A stretch of DNA of 64,000 nt, taken from NCBI RefSeq assembly GCF_035994185.1, contig NZ_CP108538.1, forward strand, positions 5,123,501 to 5,187,500, read 5' to 3'. This document shows, piece after piece, positions 7,195-15,357 of this stretch (the stretch's first letter is position 1; each line of letters starts with the position of its first letter). This DNA comes from Streptomyces sp. NBC_01217 (lineage in GTDB: Bacteria > Actinomycetota > Actinomycetes > Streptomycetales > Streptomycetaceae). The notes beneath the pieces were generated by a model that made no database searches, was not told where the DNA came from, and worked only from the letters and a program-made list of their open reading frames with translations. The translations under genes and the position numbers were made by a program.

Positions 7195-8244
7195 TCAGCT
7201 GTTGTGGTGGGCGAGGGCCGCGTGCGGGTCGCCGTCGTGGAGAGGGGTGTGGTCGGTGTGGACTGTGGCAGCGGTCAGCCGCGGTACGGCGTGGATCAGG
7301 GCGTGCTCGGAGGCGACCGCCATCTTGTGCGCGGCCACCACGGTCAGGTGCGGATCGACGACGATGTCGGCCTCCGCACGCAGCGAGTGCCCGATCCAGC
7401 GCATACGCACCTGGCCCACACCGCGTACTCCTGGTACGGAGCGCAACGCGGTCTCGGCCAGCTCGACGAGGCCTGGGTCGACGGAGTCCATCAGTCGCCG
7501 GTAGACCTCACGGGCAGCGTCCCGGAGGACGAACAGAATGGCGATGGTGATCAGCAGGCCGACGATCGGGTCGGCGGCCTGCCAGCCGAGCGAGGCCCCG
7601 CCGGCACCGAGGAGGACGGCGAGGGAGGTGAAGCCGTCGGTACGAGCATGCAGTCCGTCGGCGACCAGGGCCGCGGAGCCGATTCTCCGACCGGTGCGGA
7701 TGCGGTACCGGGCCACCCATTCGTTGCCGGCGAACCCGGCCAGCGCAGCCCCGGCGACTGCCCATAGGTGCGTGACGTCGCGAGGGTTGAGCAGCCGGTC
7801 GACGGCCGTATATGCGGCCAGCACCGCGGAGACCGCGATCGTCCCGACGATGACGACGCCGGCCAGATCCTCGGCGCGGCCGTACCCGTAGGTGTAGCGG
7901 CGGTTCGCAACCCGCCGCCCGAGCACGAACGCAATCCCCAGCGGGATCGCGGTGAGTGCATCACCGGCGTTGTGAATGGTGTCGCCCAGCAACGCCACCG
8001 ATCCCGAGAGGGAGACGATCACAGCCTGGACGACCGTGGTCACTCCCAGGACGGCCAGCGAGAGCCACAGCGTCCGCATACCCTCCCGGGAGGTCGCCAT
8101 CGCCGTGTCGACCTTGTCCTTCGCCTCATGGCTGTGAGGCGTGACCAGGTGGGCGAACTGGTGCCGCAGTCGGGAAATCCGGGAACGTGCCGTTCCGTGA
8201 CTGTGGTGATGGGAGTGTGGGCGGGTGTGCCGGTTCGCCTCCAT
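7195..8244 (-). CDS. Cation diffusion facilitator metal exporter
   Basis: The ATG at 8244 gives 349 aa, the usual CDF size. The N-terminus is His-rich (HTRPHSHHHSHG), then about six membrane segments from residue about 58. Motifs include LLGDTIHNAGDALTAIP in helix 2 and LVADGLHARTDGFTSLAVL in helix 5, where the metal-site His/Asp lie. A cytoplasmic C-terminal domain of about 90 aa ends TVHTDHTPLHDGDPHAALAHH. CDF proteins export Zn2+, Co2+ or related ions in exchange for protons. The ion here is not determinable. The frame remains open far upstream but without membrane features. Confidence 0.9.
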   Translation of the reverse strand: MEANRHTRPHSHHHSHGTARSRISRLRHQFAHLVTPHSHEAKDKVDTAMATSREGMRTLWLSLAVLGVTTVVQAVIVSLSGSVALLGDTIHNAGDALTAIPLGIAFVLGRRVANRRYTYGYGRAEDLAGVVIVGTIAVSAVLAAYTAVDRLLNPRDVTHLWAVAGAALAGFAGNEWVARYRIRTGRRIGSAALVADGLHARTDGFTSLAVLLGAGGASLGWQAADPIVGLLITIAILFVLRDAAREVYRRLMDSVDPGLVELAETALRSVPGVRGVGQVRMRWIGHSLRAEADIVVDPHLTVVAAHKMAVASEHALIHAVPRLTAATVHTDHTPLHDGDPHAALAHHNS

Positions 8245-8389
8245 GACCCCACCGTGGCACAACAATTCGATTGCAGCTACAACCGTCGTACACGGGGTGA
8301 CCAGGTGCGATGTGCTCGCAAATGCACCGGAGCGGCGCCTCCGGGTTGTGGGTGGAGCCGTGCAGCAAAACCGACCCCAAGGACATGCT

Positions 8390-9416
8390 GTGATCACCTC
8401 GACCCCCGTTGGTGAATGGACGTGGGAACTCACGACGGACGGTGGTGAGATCCGGCCCACCCGTGCCGCACAGACCGCCGTGGCAGTCTGGAACGAACTG
8501 GCGGAACGGGATCTCGCTGTGCCCGGGGGGAAGGCCACCGTTCGGGTCTGCAACCGGAACGACCCGCGTGATGTACGCGTCGATGCAAGCGGTCTACGTA
8601 CGGGGACGGCCCCTCTGGCTCCCGGATCGGCCCTCGCGCAAGCGGTGGCACAGGCCGAGGCACTCGATGGGGACTTCATCGTCGTCGTCCGGCTCGAATG
8701 CCCTGGCCTGTGGTTGGAGCCGGGGTTCACGTACCGCGCGGAGAAGCTGTTCGCCATCCACTTGGAGGTCTGGGGCGGCAACCTGCTCGTGGTGACGCTG
8801 GAGACGTACTCCGACGCGTGGCTGACGATGGACACACGCGACCGAGAGCAGCCCGAGGTGTACGCGGCGAACGCACCCAGGCTTGCCGCCGCCCTGCAGG
8901 GCATCTCGACACTGCTCGACACTGCTCGGCAGTGCGCCCGCACCGGGCGACGAGAACCGTCACGCGGCACCGAGCGAGACTGGTTTCAAGGACCTGCGGA
9001 GCGAAGGTCCCGCCTACGACGATTCCTGGGGGACGTTCGAAGGGCTCAACCGGGCAAGCCTGCTGGACTCCCGCATTCCGCAGGCCGAGGACGATTATGA
9101 GCAGATCACCGAGTACCCGGTCCGGTACTTCACCGTTCAGCGGGACGGGAGGACGCTCGACTTTGTCTGGGCTGCCGTCGGCGATGCCGCGGCCTGTCAT
9201 GTACCTCGGACCGCAGCCGGAGACGAGGCATTCGACGCGGGAGCGGCATGGCTGCTGAGCCTGCGAGAAGCACACGGACATGGGCTGTCCCCGCTTGCGG
9301 CGCTGGACTGGCTGGCCAAGTGCCCGGCTCGGCCGGGGATCGGTGTGATCGCTGAGGACACTCCTCGGGAGGCGCCGTCCTTGGACGACTTGAAAGAGCT
9401 GTCCGGTCGGTACTGA
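8390..9416 (+). pseudogene. Unknown Streptomyces protein, frameshifted by a 10-bp duplication
   Basis: The GTG at 8390 has AAGGA six bases upstream. The first frame (VITSTPVGEWTWELTTDGG and so on) runs to about 8914. The continuation lies in another frame to the stop at 9416 (ETGFKDLRSEG, SPLAALDWLAKCPARPG). At the switch, CTCGACACTG is present twice in tandem (8905-8914, 8915-8924). Removing one copy joins the frames into a single 338-aa protein reading GISTLLGSAPAPGDENRH. As it stands the first frame ends at 9100 with an unrelated tail. No known domain is recognised. It may form an operon with the gene at 9459. Confidence 0.75.
8905..8928 (+). repeat. 10-bp tandem duplication causing frameshift
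   Basis: Two exact copies of CTCGACACTG plus a third partial copy (CTCG). Ten is not a multiple of three, and deletion of one unit restores the reading frame. Confidence 0.85.
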
Positions 9417-9458
9417 CACCTGTCTCCGCCTCTCATCTCGTGTGCCAGGAAGCAGCCA

Positions 9459-10136
9459 ATGACCCAGGACGTCATCGCCCTCACCCCGCAGACGCCGGAT
9501 AGCAAGACGCTGTTGGCCGGGCTCCACGCCGGTGGTCCCGAGTTGCGGGTGAATGCGGCGGGGGGTGGGGCTGTTGCTCAGTTGTGCACCGCCAATGGGC
9601 AGGCTCTGGTTTCGCTCGAAGCGCCACGGTACGTCCAAGTGCCGGGCGAGGCGGCCCGGTTGTTCGGGCCGGCGGTGGATGCGGAGTCGCCCGTCTGGTG
9701 GACCGAGGCGCGGGCCATCACGGCTGTGGAGGAGGCCGGGCGGCTGGCCGGGGCCATCGCCGGACGCCTGACGGCCGTACTCGGGGGCAGCGTCTGGCCG
9801 CGCGGGGCGGGTCGTACCGATGTCGTGGTCGATCTCGTCGACGCCGGCACGGCAGCGGCTCCCATGGGAGTCGACATGCTCACCGACAGAGCCACCGTCG
9901 TCATCCAGGGCCGTCCCGTCGTCGCCGCCACGACCTGGCTGACCCACGTGGTGCGCAACACGGTCCGCACCGGGCGCGAGCTGCACATCGTCACCCCGCC
10001 CGGCACCCGGCTCACGTTCCCCGCCCGCACACTGCTGCACTATGCGCTCGGCGACGGAACGAATCCCGCCGCCTGGGAGCGCCTCCGGCAGATCAACGAC
10101 CACCTGAGCGGCGACCGGTCCCGGCGGCACGTGTAG
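9459..10136 (+). CDS. Hypothetical protein, possibly DUF6177-like and shortened
   Basis: 225 aa, with AGGAAG upstream of the ATG. Blocks such as MTQDVIALTPQTPDSKTLLAG, LVSLEAPRYVQVPGEAARL, WWTEARAITAVEEAGRLAG and RELHIVTPPGTRLTFPART look like the N-terminal half of DUF6177 proteins from Streptomyces, which I recall as longer. That family assignment is from memory and uncertain. The end (LGDGTNPAAWERLRQINDHL) may be native or fused. It lies 42 nt after the frameshifted gene on the same strand. Confidence 0.5.
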   Translation: MTQDVIALTPQTPDSKTLLAGLHAGGPELRVNAAGGGAVAQLCTANGQALVSLEAPRYVQVPGEAARLFGPAVDAESPVWWTEARAITAVEEAGRLAGAIAGRLTAVLGGSVWPRGAGRTDVVVDLVDAGTAAAPMGVDMLTDRATVVIQGRPVVAATTWLTHVVRNTVRTGRELHIVTPPGTRLTFPARTLLHYALGDGTNPAAWERLRQINDHLSGDRSRRHV

Positions 10137-10297
10137 AAGGAGCCCCTGTTCGGTCCGGAGGGCAAGCCACGACCGGGCGGGGTGGCCGAGGGTTGGTGCG
10201 CACGTCACACGATCGTGGGACGCTGAGGGAGTTGGCAGACCGCCACAGAACCGTCGATCTACGCTCCGCTGACAGGCCACAGGAGAAGGGACGCGCG

Positions 10298-10903
10298 ATG
10301 ACCGCCGCGATGGTCGAGAACGACCAGGCCTCTGAGGGCCGCCCGTGGGACTACCTGCTGCAGACATGGCGTGAACTGGACGTGCCCGAGGGGTGGCGCG
10401 CCGAGATCGACGAAGGGCAGATCGTCTTGGTACCTCCGCCTCATGCGCATCACAACGGCATCGCCGCCAGAGTGCAGCGCAGGCTCTACAAAGATCTTCC
10501 CGATGAACTGGAGATCTACCAGACCCTCGGTATTCACGTGGCCCCGCTCGACAAGCTCTACGTGCCGGATCTTGTGGTCATGCCCTCGGAGATCATCGAC
10601 GCCGCCGATCCGGACACCAGCGATCCGATGGACGCGTCGGAGGCCCTGCTCATCGTCGAGATCACGTCGAAGGGGAACGCCCGGGAGGACCGCACGAAGA
10701 AGTACCGGGCCTATGCGCGCGCGGGTGTGCCGATGTATTTGCTGATCGACCGGTTCGACACGCGTGGGGCGATGGCCACCCTGTTCACGGAGCCGAACGA
10801 GGACGGGACGTACAAGCAGTCCGACCCGGTGCCGTTCGGTAAGCCGCTCACGTTGCCGGAGCCCTTCGGTACGACGCTGCTCACGGAGGAGTTCCCGGTC
10901 TGA
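10298..10903 (+). CDS. Uma2 family (DUF820) PD-(D/E)XK nuclease-like protein
   Basis: The ATG at 10298 has AGGAGAAGG just upstream. 201 aa. The restriction-endonuclease-like core is intact: YVPDLVV (P90-D91), LLIVEITSKG (E121, K125), then KYRAYARAGVPMYLLID. Uma2 proteins are very numerous in Streptomyces and cyanobacteria. Nuclease activity is predicted from fold, but cellular function is not established. The gene ends at a strong bidirectional terminator. Confidence 0.85.
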   Translation: MTAAMVENDQASEGRPWDYLLQTWRELDVPEGWRAEIDEGQIVLVPPPHAHHNGIAARVQRRLYKDLPDELEIYQTLGIHVAPLDKLYVPDLVVMPSEIIDAADPDTSDPMDASEALLIVEITSKGNAREDRTKKYRAYARAGVPMYLLIDRFDTRGAMATLFTEPNEDGTYKQSDPVPFGKPLTLPEPFGTTLLTEEFPV

Positions 10904-10913
10904 GGGGGCATGG

Positions 10914-10953
10914 ATGAGGGGCGGCACCCGGGTTGTCGGGTGCCGCCCCTCAT
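10914..10953. terminator. Bidirectional terminator
   Basis: Perfect 17-bp stem (10914-10930 with 10937-10953) around GGTTGT, between the convergent uma2 and murP genes. Confidence 0.9.
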
Positions 10954-10972
10954 ACGTGGCCGTGTGTCGGGA

Positions 10973-12523
10973 TCAGACTCCGGCCGGTTCCCTTGCCGGG
11001 GTGTCGGGGCCGGTCGTCGGGCCGCCCGTGGCGGCGATCGGGGAGGCCGCCGGTTCCTGGGAGACGTTGAACTCCGCCAGCAGGTCCTTGCTGAAGCCGA
11101 AGAAGTACGTCGCGACGAACCCGGCGACGTAGCCGACCAGGAGGCCGCCCGCGTAGATGGCGATCGTGGTGCCCAGGCCGTGGTTGCCGTCGAGGAGGGG
11201 GAACAGGGCCCAGCCGGACGGGCCGATGGCCGTGGAGCCGACCTTGTCGCCGAGCTGGTTGAACAGGCCGACGAAGCCGCCGCCGAACGCACCGCCCACG
11301 CACGCCGTGATGAACGGCCGGCCCAGCGGGAGCGAGACGCCGTAGATCAGCGGTTCGCCGACGCCCAGCAGACCGGCCGGGAGGGCGGACTTGATGGTGC
11401 GGCGGATCGACTCGTTGCGGGGGAGACGGAAGTAGACCGCCGCCGCCGCGCCGACCTGGCCGGCGCCCGCCATCGCGAGGATCGGGAGCAGGACCGTGTA
11501 GCCCTGCTGCTCGATCAGGGTGGTGTGGATCGGGATGAGCGCCTGGTGCAGGCCCAGCATCACCAGGGGCAGGAAGAAACCGCCGAGAACGAAGCCCGCG
11601 CCCGCACCGCCGTTGGAGAGCAGCCAGTCGGCGAACGTACCGATGGCGGTGGAGACCTCACCGGCCACGTACATCAGACCGAAGATCGTCACCAGGCCGG
11701 AGACCAGGACCGTTAGCGTCGGCGTGAGCAGTACGTCCAGCGCCTCGGGCACCCAGCGGCGGCACCACTTCTCCACGTACACCGCGAGCACCGCCGCGCC
11801 GAGGGCGCCCAGCACACCGCCCTGGCCCGGGGAGAGCTTCTGGCCGAACGCCTCGATGTTCGCGACGCCCGGGAAGACGATGATCGCGGCGACCGCACCG
11901 CCCAGGATCGGCGTACCGCCGAACTCCTTCGCCGTGTTGAAGCCGACGAACACGGCGATCAGTGCCATGAAGCCGGATGCCATCGCGGCCAGCGCGGGCG
12001 TGACCGACGTCAGCCAGCCCAGGTTCACCAGCAGGCCGTTGAGACCGGCGATGATGCCGCAGCCGATGAGCGCCGGGATCAGCGGGACGAAGATGTTCGC
12101 GATCCGGCGCAGGAAGAGCTTGAACGGGGTGGCGTTCTTCGCCTTCCGCGCCGCCCTCATCGCCGCGCCCTGAGCGGCCAGCTCGTCCGCGGAGGCGGAG
12201 GCGGAGGCGGAGGCGGAGGCGGGAGTGGAGGTGGGGGCCGCCGCTTCGGGGGCCGCTGCCCTGGACTCCTCCACCAGCTGTTCGAACTCCGGCGTGACCC
12301 GGGCGACCGTGCCCGGGCCGAGGACGATCTGGTACGTGTCGTCGTCGACGACGCCCATGACGGCGGGTATCGCCTTCAGGGCCTCCTCGTCGACGAGCGA
12401 GCGGTCGTGCAGGCCCAGCCGGAGCCGGGTCATGCAGTGGGCGATGGAGCTGATGTTCTCGGCGCCACCGACGAGCGGAAGGATCGCGGCGGCGGTGGCG
12501 CGGTTCTTGTCTTCTGTTGCCAT
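10973..12523 (-). CDS. murP: PTS EIIBC permease, probably N-acetylmuramic acid specific
   Basis: 516 aa. The EIIB domain (residues about 1-95) carries the phosphorylated Cys in ENISSIAHCMTRLRL (C30). An Ala/Ser linker (about 108-118) follows, then an EIIC domain with about ten membrane segments, including the substrate-site block LLGVGEPLIYGVSLPL. The domain order equals MurP of the glucose/sucrose superfamily. Like MurP it lacks EIIA, so a Crr-type EIIA elsewhere must supply phosphate. It would import MurNAc as MurNAc-6-phosphate. It is the last gene of murR-murQ-murP, 45 nt after murQ. Specificity is inferred from murQ and murR. Confidence 0.88.
   Translation of the reverse strand: MATEDKNRATAAAILPLVGGAENISSIAHCMTRLRLGLHDRSLVDEEALKAIPAVMGVVDDDTYQIVLGPGTVARVTPEFEQLVEESRAAAPEAAAPTSTPASASASASASADELAAQGAAMRAARKAKNATPFKLFLRRIANIFVPLIPALIGCGIIAGLNGLLVNLGWLTSVTPALAAMASGFMALIAVFVGFNTAKEFGGTPILGGAVAAIIVFPGVANIEAFGQKLSPGQGGVLGALGAAVLAVYVEKWCRRWVPEALDVLLTPTLTVLVSGLVTIFGLMYVAGEVSTAIGTFADWLLSNGGAGAGFVLGGFFLPLVMLGLHQALIPIHTTLIEQQGYTVLLPILAMAGAGQVGAAAAVYFRLPRNESIRRTIKSALPAGLLGVGEPLIYGVSLPLGRPFITACVGGAFGGGFVGLFNQLGDKVGSTAIGPSGWALFPLLDGNHGLGTTIAIYAGGLLVGYVAGFVATYFFGFSKDLLAEFNVSQEPAASPIAATGGPTTGPDTPAREPAGV
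12191..12220. repeat. GGAGGC hexamer repeat encoding an Ala-Ser linker
   Basis: Five perfect copies of GGAGGC (+ strand) encode the alternating Ser-Ala linker between the EIIB and EIIC domains of the PTS permease. Copy changes would alter linker length by two residues each and keep the frame. Confidence 0.8.
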
Positions 12524-12568
12524 GTGCGTGGTGCCTTGCTGTGCGGGGGACGGGGTGGAGCAGATGGG

Positions 12569-13534
12569 TCAGGTGGTACGGGGGGCTGCGGCGAGGGCGG
12601 CACGGAGGTGGCCGTCGGACGCGGTCAGCAGGGTGGCGGCGGTGGGGCCGTCGACCCGGCCGAGGATCGTGAGGATGGCGTTCTTCACCTCGCCGTCGGT
12701 GGCGGCGAGGGCGGCCTCGATCTCCTCGTCGGACGCTCCGGTGGCGAGCGAGACGATCCGGCGGGAGCGGGCGCGCAGTTTCTCGTTGGAAGCGCGGACG
12801 TCGACCATCAGATTCCCGTACGTCTTGCCGAGCCGGATCATCGTGATCGTCGAGAGCATGTTGAGGACGAGCTTCTGTGCCGTGCCTGCCTTGAGCCGGG
12901 TGGAGCCGGTGAGCAGCTCCGGGCCGACGACGACCTCGATGCCGTGCTCGGCCGCGGCGGCCAGTGCGGAGTCCGCGTTGCAGGAGAGCCCGATGGTCAG
13001 CGCGCCCCTGGTACGGGCGTGCTCCACGGCTCCGATCGCGTACGGCGTACGGCCGGAGGCGGAGATGCCGACCACGGTGTCGTTTGCGGTGAGGTCCAGG
13101 GCGTCGAGGTCGGCGGCGGCCAGCTCCTTGCTGTCCTCGGCGCCTTCGACGGCCTTGACCATCGCGGACGGGCCGCCCGCGATCAGGCCGACGACCTCGG
13201 AGGGGTCGGTGTTGAAGGTGGGCGGGCACTCGCTGGCGTCCAGCACGCCGAGCCGGCCCGCCGTGCCCGCGCCCGCGTAGATCAGCCGGCCGCCGCGGGC
13301 CATGCGCTCGGCGGTGCCGTCGATGGCGGCGGCGATCTCGGGCAGCCGGGCGGCGACCGCGGCCGGGACCGACTGGTCCTCGCCGTTCATGATCCGGGCG
13401 ATCTCAAGCGTGTCCAGGCGGTCGATCTCGGCGAGCTCGGGCCGGAACGCCTCGGTCGTGAGCGTTTCGAGCTGGGCGCGCAGCTCCCCGTATCCGTCGG
13501 GGGTGGTGGTGTCGGCTTCGGTGGTGGAGGTCAT
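12569..13534 (-). CDS. murQ: N-acetylmuramic acid 6-phosphate etherase
   Basis: 321 aa. MurQ removes the lactyl ether from MurNAc-6-phosphate to give GlcNAc-6-phosphate and D-lactate in the cytoplasm. The SIS domain shows GRLIYAGAGTAGRLGVLDASECPPTF, whose Glu is the conserved catalytic one, then VGISASGRTPY and GPELLTGSTRLKAGTAQKLVLNM. The C-terminal part has the usual helical tail (ASDEEIEAALAATDGEVKNAI). It lies between murR (84 nt upstream) and murP (45 nt downstream) on one strand. No strong ribosome-binding site is seen before the ATG. Confidence 0.96.
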   Translation of the reverse strand: MTSTTEADTTTPDGYGELRAQLETLTTEAFRPELAEIDRLDTLEIARIMNGEDQSVPAAVAARLPEIAAAIDGTAERMARGGRLIYAGAGTAGRLGVLDASECPPTFNTDPSEVVGLIAGGPSAMVKAVEGAEDSKELAAADLDALDLTANDTVVGISASGRTPYAIGAVEHARTRGALTIGLSCNADSALAAAAEHGIEVVVGPELLTGSTRLKAGTAQKLVLNMLSTITMIRLGKTYGNLMVDVRASNEKLRARSRRIVSLATGASDEEIEAALAATDGEVKNAILTILGRVDGPTAATLLTASDGHLRAALAAAPRTT

Positions 13535-13617
13535 GGAGAGCGGCTCTGCTTTCTCGATCTCGTACGGTTCAGCGGGTGCGGGTGCGGGTGCGGGGGTGAA
13601 GGGCGGTGCGGCTCGGG

Positions 13618-14535
13618 TCAGCGCGGTCTTGGGGTGTGGCGGTGGGCCAGCGCCTCGTAGGAGGCGGCCAGCGCCGGTGCGGCCGTTTCGTATGTGCGCT
13701 GCGCGACGCCTATGAACAGGCAGTCGACGACGAGCAGCTGGCTCGTACGGCTCGACATGGCGGCGGGCCGCAGCTCGCTCTCCCGGGCGGTGGACGTCGT
13801 CAGCACGTGGTCGGCGTACTGCGTGACCGGGCCGTCGGGGCGGCCGGTGATCGCGATCGTCGTCGCACCGCGGTCGAAGGCGACCCGCAGCGGCTCTATG
13901 ACGTCGACGGTCGAGCCGGAGTGCGTGATCGCGATGGCCACATCGCCGGAGCGGAGCTGCACGGCGTTGGTCACCGCGAGGTGCGGGTCCGTGTGCGAGT
14001 GCGCGATCAGGCCGATACGGGCCAGCTTCTGCGCCAGGTCCTGGCCGACGAGGGAGGAGGCGCCCACGCCGTAGATGTCGATGCGCCGGGCGGTGGCGGC
14101 GGCGGCCACCGCGGCACCGAGCTGGACGGTGTCGAGCCCCGCGGCCGTGTCGGCGAGGGTCTGCTGCTCGTCGTAGGCCAGCTTGGCGACCACATCGGCG
14201 ATCGGGTCGTCGACCGCTATGTCCGCCGTGACGGAGGGCGCCCGGCCCGACTGCTGGTGCGCGGCGAGCCCGGCGAGGGCCAGGCGAAGATCGCGGTAGC
14301 CGGGATAACCGAGGAGACGGGCCGTGCGGACCACGGTCGCCTCGCTGGTGCCGGTGAGCTCGGCGAGACCCGTGACCGTGAGGGCGGCACAGCCTGCGGG
14401 GTCACCGGCGACGGCCTCGGCGACGCGCTGCATGGAGCGGGTCATGGACGGCGCGAGCGTGCGCACCTTGGCTGCGAGAGCTGCCGGGGCGGGCGGTGAA
14501 TCAGTGCTGAAACTTTCCTTCAGGTCATTGGTCAC
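13618..14535 (-). CDS. murR: MurR/RpiR-family repressor of the mur operon
   Basis: 305 aa from a GTG at 14535. An N-terminal RpiR HTH (about 38-90: AALTVTGLAELTGTSEATVVRTARLLGYPGYRDLRLAL) is followed by a SIS effector domain (IDIYGVGASSLVGQDLAQKL, VAIAITHSGSTVDVIEPL). MurR-type proteins sense MurNAc-6-phosphate. Relevant here: no Shine-Dalgarno precedes the GTG, and a -35 (TTGACG), 17-bp spacer and -10 (TATCTT) end six bases before it. The message therefore appears leaderless, with the operator over the -10. It heads the murRQP operon and probably represses itself and both followers. Confidence 0.92.
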   Translation of the reverse strand: MTNDLKESFSTDSPPAPAALAAKVRTLAPSMTRSMQRVAEAVAGDPAGCAALTVTGLAELTGTSEATVVRTARLLGYPGYRDLRLALAGLAAHQQSGRAPSVTADIAVDDPIADVVAKLAYDEQQTLADTAAGLDTVQLGAAVAAAATARRIDIYGVGASSLVGQDLAQKLARIGLIAHSHTDPHLAVTNAVQLRSGDVAIAITHSGSTVDVIEPLRVAFDRGATTIAITGRPDGPVTQYADHVLTTSTARESELRPAAMSSRTSQLLVVDCLFIGVAQRTYETAAPALAASYEALAHRHTPRPR

Positions 14536-14537
14536 CT

Positions 14538-14554
14538 TTGAAAGATATTTTCAA
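14538..14554. promoter_or_regulatory. MurR operator overlapping murR -10
   Basis: TTGAAA-GATAT-TTTCAA is a dyad with perfect 6-bp arms, two bases upstream of the murR start. The TTGAAA/TTTCAA form is typical of RpiR/MurR sites. Confidence 0.7.
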
Positions 14555-14570
14555 CCCGGTTGCCCGTCAA
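14542..14570 (-). promoter_or_regulatory. Promoter of murRQP
   Basis: On the minus strand: -35 TTGACG (14565-14570), 17-bp spacer, -10 TATCTT (14542-14547), then six bases to the GTG. This implies transcription starts at the start codon. Confidence 0.7.
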
Positions 14571-14684
14571 CCCCCCTTTGGCCCCTACCTTTGGCGGCAC
14601 CGCCGACACGGTTTCGGACACGGCTTCCGACAGCGCGGAAATACCGGGGACCGGCGCGAGAAGCGGTCTGTGGGGCGGGTGACA

Positions 14685-15062
14685 ATGGAGCGCATGGAGA
14701 TGAACCCCTTGGAACAGGCGTTGCACACGGCCCGCGCGCTGGTCATGGCCGATCTCGCCGCAGGTGACGTCGCCGAGGCCGGGATCGTCTCGCTGGTCGA
14801 GGACGCGGTGACCCACCGCCGCTGGTGGGTGGAGCAGTGGCCCGACGGCGCCTCGTTCGTCGTCGGGCTCGTCGCTCAGGACGTACAGGACGCCCTGCTC
14901 GAACGGTACGGTCGGTGGCCGCTCTGCCCGGTCTGTGACGCGGGCGACCCGCACGCCCTGGACGTCGAGCCGGAGATGGGCCCGGATCCGCACTGGGTGT
15001 GCACCAAGGTCGCCGTGGCCGTGGCACCGGTCGGTTCGCTGAGCGGGATACTGCGGCGGTGA
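14685..15062 (+). CDS. Conserved hypothetical protein, partner of DUF4031 gene
   Basis: About 125 aa from the first ATG at 14685. ATGs at 14694 and 14700 are alternatives, and the last has GGAG nine bases upstream. It begins NPLEQALHTARALVMADLAAGD, a helical region, and ends with a probable metal-binding knuckle, LCPVCDAGDPHALDVEPEMGPDPHWVC, with three Cys and two His. Streptomyces carries many copies next to DUF4031 genes. Function unknown. Its stop overlaps the GTG of the next gene, so the two are translationally coupled. Confidence 0.7.
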   Translation: MERMEMNPLEQALHTARALVMADLAAGDVAEAGIVSLVEDAVTHRRWWVEQWPDGASFVVGLVAQDVQDALLERYGRWPLCPVCDAGDPHALDVEPEMGPDPHWVCTKVAVAVAPVGSLSGILRR

Positions 15063-15334
15063 CGGTCTACATCGACCCGCCGGACTGGCCCGGACACGGG
15101 CGCCTCTGGTCGCACCTGGTCAGCGATGTGTCCTTCGAGGAACTGCATGCCTTCGCGGCATCGATCGGCTGCCCGCCGCGAGCGTTCGAACGGGACCACT
15201 ACGACGTACCGGAATCGCGGTACGAGGACGCGGTACGGGCCGGGGCCCGGCAGATCGGCTCGAAGGAACTCGTCCGCCGGATCACGCAGGCCGGTCTGCG
15301 TCGGCCGAAGGGACGCCCGGCACCGGGTGGCTGA
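15059..15334 (+). CDS. DUF4031 domain protein
   Basis: 91 aa from the GTG at 15059, overlapping the preceding stop (GTGA). The start VTVYIDPPDWPGHGRLWSHLVSD and the blocks FAASIGCPPRAFERDHYDVPE and ARQIGSKELVRRI are diagnostic for DUF4031, a small domain of unknown function. A role with its coupled zinc-knuckle-like partner is likely but not known. Confidence 0.85.
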   Translation: MTVYIDPPDWPGHGRLWSHLVSDVSFEELHAFAASIGCPPRAFERDHYDVPESRYEDAVRAGARQIGSKELVRRITQAGLRRPKGRPAPGG

Positions 15335-15357
15335 GGGGGCGCGCGCCGCCGTGCCCG

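Noticed and set aside
13570..13600. Short GGTGCG repeats between murR and murQ as a regulatory repeat
   Set aside because: About three short copies in a GC-rich spacer, likely simple sequence with no further support.
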